Shown here: in pieces, positions 14,444-17,135 of the stretch | Layout of the letters: each line of letters begins with the position of its first letter | How positions within the stretch are numbered: position 1 is the first letter of the stretch | Source: Pseudomonadota bacterium | Lineage (GTDB): Bacteria; Pseudomonadota; Alphaproteobacteria; ATCC43930; CGMCC-115725 | Direction: 5' to 3' | Assembly: GCA_021790295.1 (NCBI GenBank) | Contig: JAJYIC010000014.1 | Coordinates: forward strand, 1-17,135 | DNA length: 17,135 bases | Notes under the pieces: model-generated | What the model saw: only the letters and a program-made list of their open reading frames with translations | The model's database searches: none | What the model was told of the DNA's origin: nothing | Program-made: the position numbers and the translations under genes

Positions 14444-16096
14444 TTGCCGCCGCGCCCTGCCGCCTTGCTCGTAAGAGCGAGCATAGCCGTAACCCTTCTT
14501 GCGCTTGGCCAGTGCGCCCAGCCTTCGCCTCCGGCGCGGCCGCAAAGCGCGGCAACGCGCCTTATCGCGCGCGCCCTCGACGACATCGGCGCCTATTACA
14601 TCGCCCCCCTCGGCGAGCGGAACCTCGTTCTCGCGGGAGCCGAAAACGTTACCCGCCTCGATCGCGGGCTTCTGGTCGAGGAAAGCCCCGGGAGCGGGCG
14701 CGGCGCCGAACTGGTGCTGACGCAGAACGCCCGGCAGCTCGCCGTTTTTCCGGAACCCGCGGATGGCAATCGCGACCTTTGGGCGGCGCTTTTGAGCGGC
14801 CTTGTCGCCGACGCCACGGCCGCTTCGCCGAAACTTCTTTCGCTTCCTCGAGAAAGGATCGATACCGCGCTTCTCGACGGCATGGTCGGCCCGCTCGACC
14901 GTTTCTCCCGTTATTCTTCGCCACAACAGGCGCGCGCCGAACGCGCTTTGCGAGACGGCTTTGGCGGCATCGGCATCGTCCTCGACGACTCGAAAAAGGG
15001 GCTCGTCGTCACCGCCGTCCTGCCGCACGGACCGGCGGCTCGCGCCGGGGTGCGGCCACAAGACAGGATCACCGCGATCGACGGGACGCCTTCCTCAAAT
15101 CTTCCGGAAAAGGAGATCATCGCGCGCCTTCTCGGCCCTGTCGGGAGCGAGGTCACCCTCGCGCTTTACCGGCCGCAGCCGCCGCAAAACCTGCGCCTCA
15201 GCATCAGGCGCGGGCGTATCGTCATCCCTGCGGTCAGCCTCTCCGAGGCGCAGGGCATCGCCTTCTTTCGCATTTCGAGCTTTAACGAAACCACGGCGAA
15301 GATCGTCGCCCGCAGGCTCCTTTCCGCTGAGCGCCCATCGGCGCCCCCTCTCAAAGGGGTGATTCTCGACTTGCGCGGCAATCCTGGAGGGCTTCTCCAA
15401 CAGGCGGTCGAACTTTCGGACGTGTTTCTCAAAGGCGGACCGATCGTTTCGACCATCGGACGCAACCCCGAAAGCAACCAGTATTTTGTCGCTTCCGGAG
15501 ACGGCATCGCCCCGTCTTTGCCGGTGGTCGTCCTCCTCGACGGCGGCTCCGCTTCCTCTTCGGAGATCGTCGCCTCCACGCTTCAAGACCGCAAACGCGC
15601 CGTCGTGCTCGGCGGCAGCTCTTACGGCAAAGGCACGGTGCAGACCGTTCTGCCTCTGCCGAACCAGGGCGCCTTGACCCTCACCTGGGCGCGTCTCATC
15701 ACGCCCGGAGGCTATTTTCTCCAGCACCATGGCGTCGTCCCCAATTTGTGCACGAGCACCCTCGGCGCCGGCCGCGATGCGCCGCCGAGACTGATCCGGC
15801 AGGCGCAGGCGGAAGAGGCGCGCGCGCCCCTTCTTTCGAAGCCGCGCGGCTCTCTCGACGAGGCCGGGTGGAAAAGGCTCCGAGCCGCCTGCCCTGGGCG
15901 CGAGAGAGATCCCATGATAGACCTTAAATTCGCACGGCGCCTTCTCTCCGATCCCCGCCTTTACGCCGAGGCTTTGGGGCTTGTCGCGGCGGCCAAAACT
16001 CCCTTCCCGTCACGCGCCTTTCTCGCCGCCGGCGCCTCGGCCCCCGGCTTGACAGGGCCCCGAGGCTTGCTATTTTTCGTCCGGCATCCTCTCTGA
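14444..16096 (+). CDS. Exported S41 family (CtpA-type) carboxy-terminal processing protease
   Basis: From the TTG at 14444 this is a 550-residue periplasmic or membrane-anchored protease. A short signal sequence ends at LLALGQCAQ; the Gln before Cys makes it a poor lipobox, so it may be a lipoprotein or simply cleaved. A PDZ domain follows (GGIGIVLDDSKKGLVVTAVL to about residue 245). The catalytic pair is Ser371 in GSASSSEI and Lys396 in SYGKGTVQ, exactly 25 apart as in the Scenedesmus D1 protease. These proteases trim C termini of envelope proteins. The TTG start is chosen because GGAGG lies eight bases upstream and it leaves a compact signal peptide; another TTG at 14366 adds 26 residues without a signal-like start. 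It sits between topA and rpmG on the same strand. The last 100 residues after the protease domain match nothing I know. Confidence 0.88.
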   Translation: MPPRPAALLVRASIAVTLLALGQCAQPSPPARPQSAATRLIARALDDIGAYYIAPLGERNLVLAGAENVTRLDRGLLVEESPGSGRGAELVLTQNARQLAVFPEPADGNRDLWAALLSGLVADATAASPKLLSLPRERIDTALLDGMVGPLDRFSRYSSPQQARAERALRDGFGGIGIVLDDSKKGLVVTAVLPHGPAARAGVRPQDRITAIDGTPSSNLPEKEIIARLLGPVGSEVTLALYRPQPPQNLRLSIRRGRIVIPAVSLSEAQGIAFFRISSFNETTAKIVARRLLSAERPSAPPLKGVILDLRGNPGGLLQQAVELSDVFLKGGPIVSTIGRNPESNQYFVASGDGIAPSLPVVVLLDGGSASSSEIVASTLQDRKRAVVLGGSSYGKGTVQTVLPLPNQGALTLTWARLITPGGYFLQHHGVVPNLCTSTLGAGRDAPPRLIRQAQAEEARAPLLSKPRGSLDEAGWKRLRAACPGRERDPMIDLKFARRLLSDPRLYAEALGLVAAAKTPFPSRAFLAAGASAPGLTGPRGLLFFVRHPL

Positions 16097-16112
16097 GCCC
16101 GAGCGAGCCCCG

Positions 16113-16280
16113 ATGGCAAAAACCAATTCGATCCTCGTAAAACTCGTAAGCAGCGCCGACACCGGCTTTTATTACGTGACCAGGAAAAATCCTCGGGCGA
16201 AGACGGCAAAGCTCGAACTCAAAAAGTTCGATCCCGTCGCCCGCAAGCACGTCGTCTTCCGCGAAGCGAAGATCAAATAG
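16113..16280 (+). CDS. rpmG: 50S ribosomal protein L33
   Basis: The 55-residue product, beginning MAKTNSILVKLVSSADTGFY and ending ARKHVVFREAKIK, is L33 of the large ribosomal subunit. It has no cysteines, so it is the zinc-independent type usual in alphaproteobacteria. It is too short for a typical long-ORF scan but is unmistakable. It starts 16 bp after the protease stop, so it may be co-transcribed with that gene. A candidate intrinsic terminator overlaps its stop codon. Confidence 0.97.
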   Translation: MAKTNSILVKLVSSADTGFYYVTRKNPRAKTAKLELKKFDPVARKHVVFREAKIK

Positions 16281-16300
16281 CGCCGCACTCGCGCTTTTTT
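16279..16300 (+). terminator. Candidate intrinsic terminator of rpmG
   Basis: AGCGC (16279-16283) pairs with GCGCT (16291-16295) around a seven-base loop and is followed by a run of six T (16295-16300). The stem begins within the rpmG stop codon. It is short, so efficiency may be modest, but placement and T-run are right. Confidence 0.6.
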
Positions 16301-16311
16301 GCTGCAACGAA

Positions 16312-16367
16312 GCCGGCGCCTCCCCGGAAAGAGCTCCCGACGGGGTTTTCCCTCGATCGGCGCCGGC
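16312..16367. repeat. GC-rich inverted repeat before the cupredoxin gene
   Basis: GCCGGCGCC at 16312-16320 pairs perfectly with GGCGCCGGC at 16359-16367 over nine bases. Inside, CCCCG (16322-16326) can pair with CGGGG (16341-16345), giving a stacked structure. It lies 40 bp upstream of the ATG at 16408 and would be in that gene's leader or overlap its promoter. Confidence 0.45.
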
Positions 16368-16407
16368 GCGGAGAGAGTTTCTCGTTGCCGTCTCGAGGCA
16401 AGGCTCT

Positions 16408-16791
16408 ATGATGCGATCAATTCTCGTTTGCATTCGCGCGCGGAGGCTTCCTTTGTTTCGGTCCCTCAAATTCGCGGCTCTTTTCCTTCTTGCCTGTCTC
16501 TTTGCCTTCCCCTCCGTGGCGCTCGCCGCCGATCGGCAATTTTCCCTCACCCTCAAAGGGCACCAGTTCCTCCCCAAGGAACTCGAAGTCCCGGCCGGAA
16601 AGAAGCTCGAACTCAAGCTGCGCAACGAGGATCCGACGCCGGCGGAATTCGAAAGCACCTCCCTCCACCGCGAACAGGTGGTGGTCGGCGGCGGCACGGC
16701 GAGCGTTTTTGTCGGCCCTCTCGATCCCGGCCGTTACACGTTTTTCGACGATTTCCATCCGGCGACGCGAGGCGCTCTTCTCGCCAAGTAA
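16408..16791 (+). CDS. Small exported cupredoxin-domain protein
   Basis: This is a 127-residue protein with a signal peptide: a basic n-region, a hydrophobic stretch FAALFLLACLFAFPSV, and an ALA-A cleavage site near residue 40. The mature part of about 87 residues resembles the Cupredoxin_1/EfeO-type domain, with QFLPKELEVPAGKKLELKLR, then FESTSLHRE and YTFFDDFHP. It contains His52, His87 and His117 but no cysteine, so a classical blue type 1 copper site is impossible. Related proteins often accompany FTR1/P19 iron or copper transport genes; none is visible here. The start is uncertain: ATG at 16408, or a TTG at 16453 with GGAGG six bases upstream that gives a textbook signal peptide MFRSLKFAALF. 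It is followed by hairpins and a convergent transporter gene. Confidence 0.8.
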   Translation: MMRSILVCIRARRLPLFRSLKFAALFLLACLFAFPSVALAADRQFSLTLKGHQFLPKELEVPAGKKLELKLRNEDPTPAEFESTSLHREQVVVGGGTASVFVGPLDPGRYTFFDDFHPATRGALLAK

Positions 16792-16820
16792 AAAGCCGCG
16801 GCCAAGGTCCTTTCGGCTTT
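16792..16820 (+). terminator. Possible weak terminator after the cupredoxin gene
   Basis: AAAGCCG (16792-16798) pairs with CGGCTTT (16814-16820) around a 15-base loop directly after the stop codon. The T stretch is only three bases, at the end of the stem, so this is a weak candidate beside the stronger hairpin at 16890-16919. Confidence 0.35.
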
Positions 16821-16889
16821 GCCAGTTCCCGGCTGAGAAAAGACCGCCCCGGGCGAGAGCGAGGGTGCGATCGCTCGCCTTAGTCGGTT

Positions 16890-16919
16890 GCGGCCTTTTG
16901 CGCGGACGCAAAAGGCCGC
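16890..16919. terminator. Perfect 13-bp hairpin between convergent genes, possible bidirectional terminator
   Basis: GCGGCCTTTTGCG (16890-16902) pairs without mismatch with CGCAAAAGGCCGC (16907-16919) around the four-base loop CGGA. It lies 98 bp after the cupredoxin stop and 15 bp after the transporter stop on the other strand. TTT follows on the plus strand; no T-run follows on the minus strand. Position and stability argue for transcription ending here, more clearly for protection of the transporter mRNA 3' end. Confidence 0.6.
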
Positions 16920-16934
16920 TTTCGAGGCTCCCCA

Positions 16935-17135
16935 TCAGTCGCCGTGGGAGCGTCCCAGAAGCTCTCTTTCGATCGCCTCGATCGAACGCCCTTTGACCTC
17001 GAAGCCGATCAGCGCATAGGCAAGCCCGGCAAGCAGAGACCAGCCGGCAAGATACATGAACGCCGGCACGATGGCGGAGACCGTCGCTTGCGGGGTGACG
17101 ATGTTCGACACGCCGGCGATGAGAGCAAGGCCGAG
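16935..17135 (-). CDS. MFS transporter, C-terminal end (partial)
   Basis: Reading leftward from the window edge, an open frame of 66 codons ends at the TGA at 16937-16935. The product includes GVSNIVTPQATVSAIVPAF, then the hydrophobic helix YLAGWSLLAGLAYALIGFEV, and a charged tail with KGRSIEAIERELLG. The tail matches the ETKGRSLEEIE-type ending of sugar-porter and related major facilitator transporters. One complete transmembrane helix (the twelfth by analogy) and part of another are visible. The substrate cannot be judged. The gene converges on the cupredoxin gene with a strong hairpin between them. There is no start in the window. Confidence 0.8.
   Translation of the reverse strand, partial: LGLALIAGVSNIVTPQATVSAIVPAFMYLAGWSLLAGLAYALIGFEVKGRSIEAIERELLGRSHGD

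Overview
The window is 17.1 kb of GC-rich, gene-dense bacterial DNA, most likely from an alphaproteobacterium of the Hyphomicrobiales (a Beijerinckiaceae-like organism would fit). This rests on strong GC preference at third codon positions, an L33 protein of the cysteine-free alphaproteobacterial type, and topA lying close to rpmG. The genus is a guess; the class is more secure.

Layout. At the left edge a CinA C-terminal-domain gene (+) runs in from outside. Facing it is a minus-strand molybdenum hydroxylase operon read from 4636 down to 487: FAD subunit, 2Fe-2S subunit, molybdopterin subunit, then a small MoaD/ThiS-like sulfur carrier. The operon is split between its 2Fe-2S and molybdopterin genes by two large inverted repeats (3036-3113 and 3128-3203). 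They look like two head-to-head copies of one palindromic element whose arms have diverged in a compensatory way.

Upstream of it, still on the minus strand, lie a RidA/enolase-superfamily gene pair with no spacer (6542-4983), an alpha/beta hydrolase (7968-7054), and an overlapping enoyl-CoA hydratase/acyl-CoA ligase pair (10547-8117). A small plus-strand flavin-fold (PPOX/F420-type) protein sits between RidA and the hydrolase. Together these resemble a catabolic region for an organic acid: CoA activation, hydration or isomerisation, hydrolysis, enolisation, and hydroxylation by a molybdoenzyme. No substrate can be named from sequence alone, and the genes form at least three separate transcription units.

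Right of 10.7 kb everything is on the plus strand and mostly housekeeping: a second, different CinA C-terminal-domain protein, topA, an exported S41 (CtpA-type) protease, rpmG with a terminator, and a small exported cupredoxin-fold protein. The window closes with the 3' end of a minus-strand MFS transporter gene, convergent with the cupredoxin gene across a perfect 13-bp hairpin.

I see no tRNA or rRNA gene, CRISPR array, transposase or prophage gene. The least ordinary items are the palindromic repeat pair inside the molybdoenzyme operon, the dedicated MoaD-like carrier at its end, and two dissimilar CinA-domain proteins within 11 kb.
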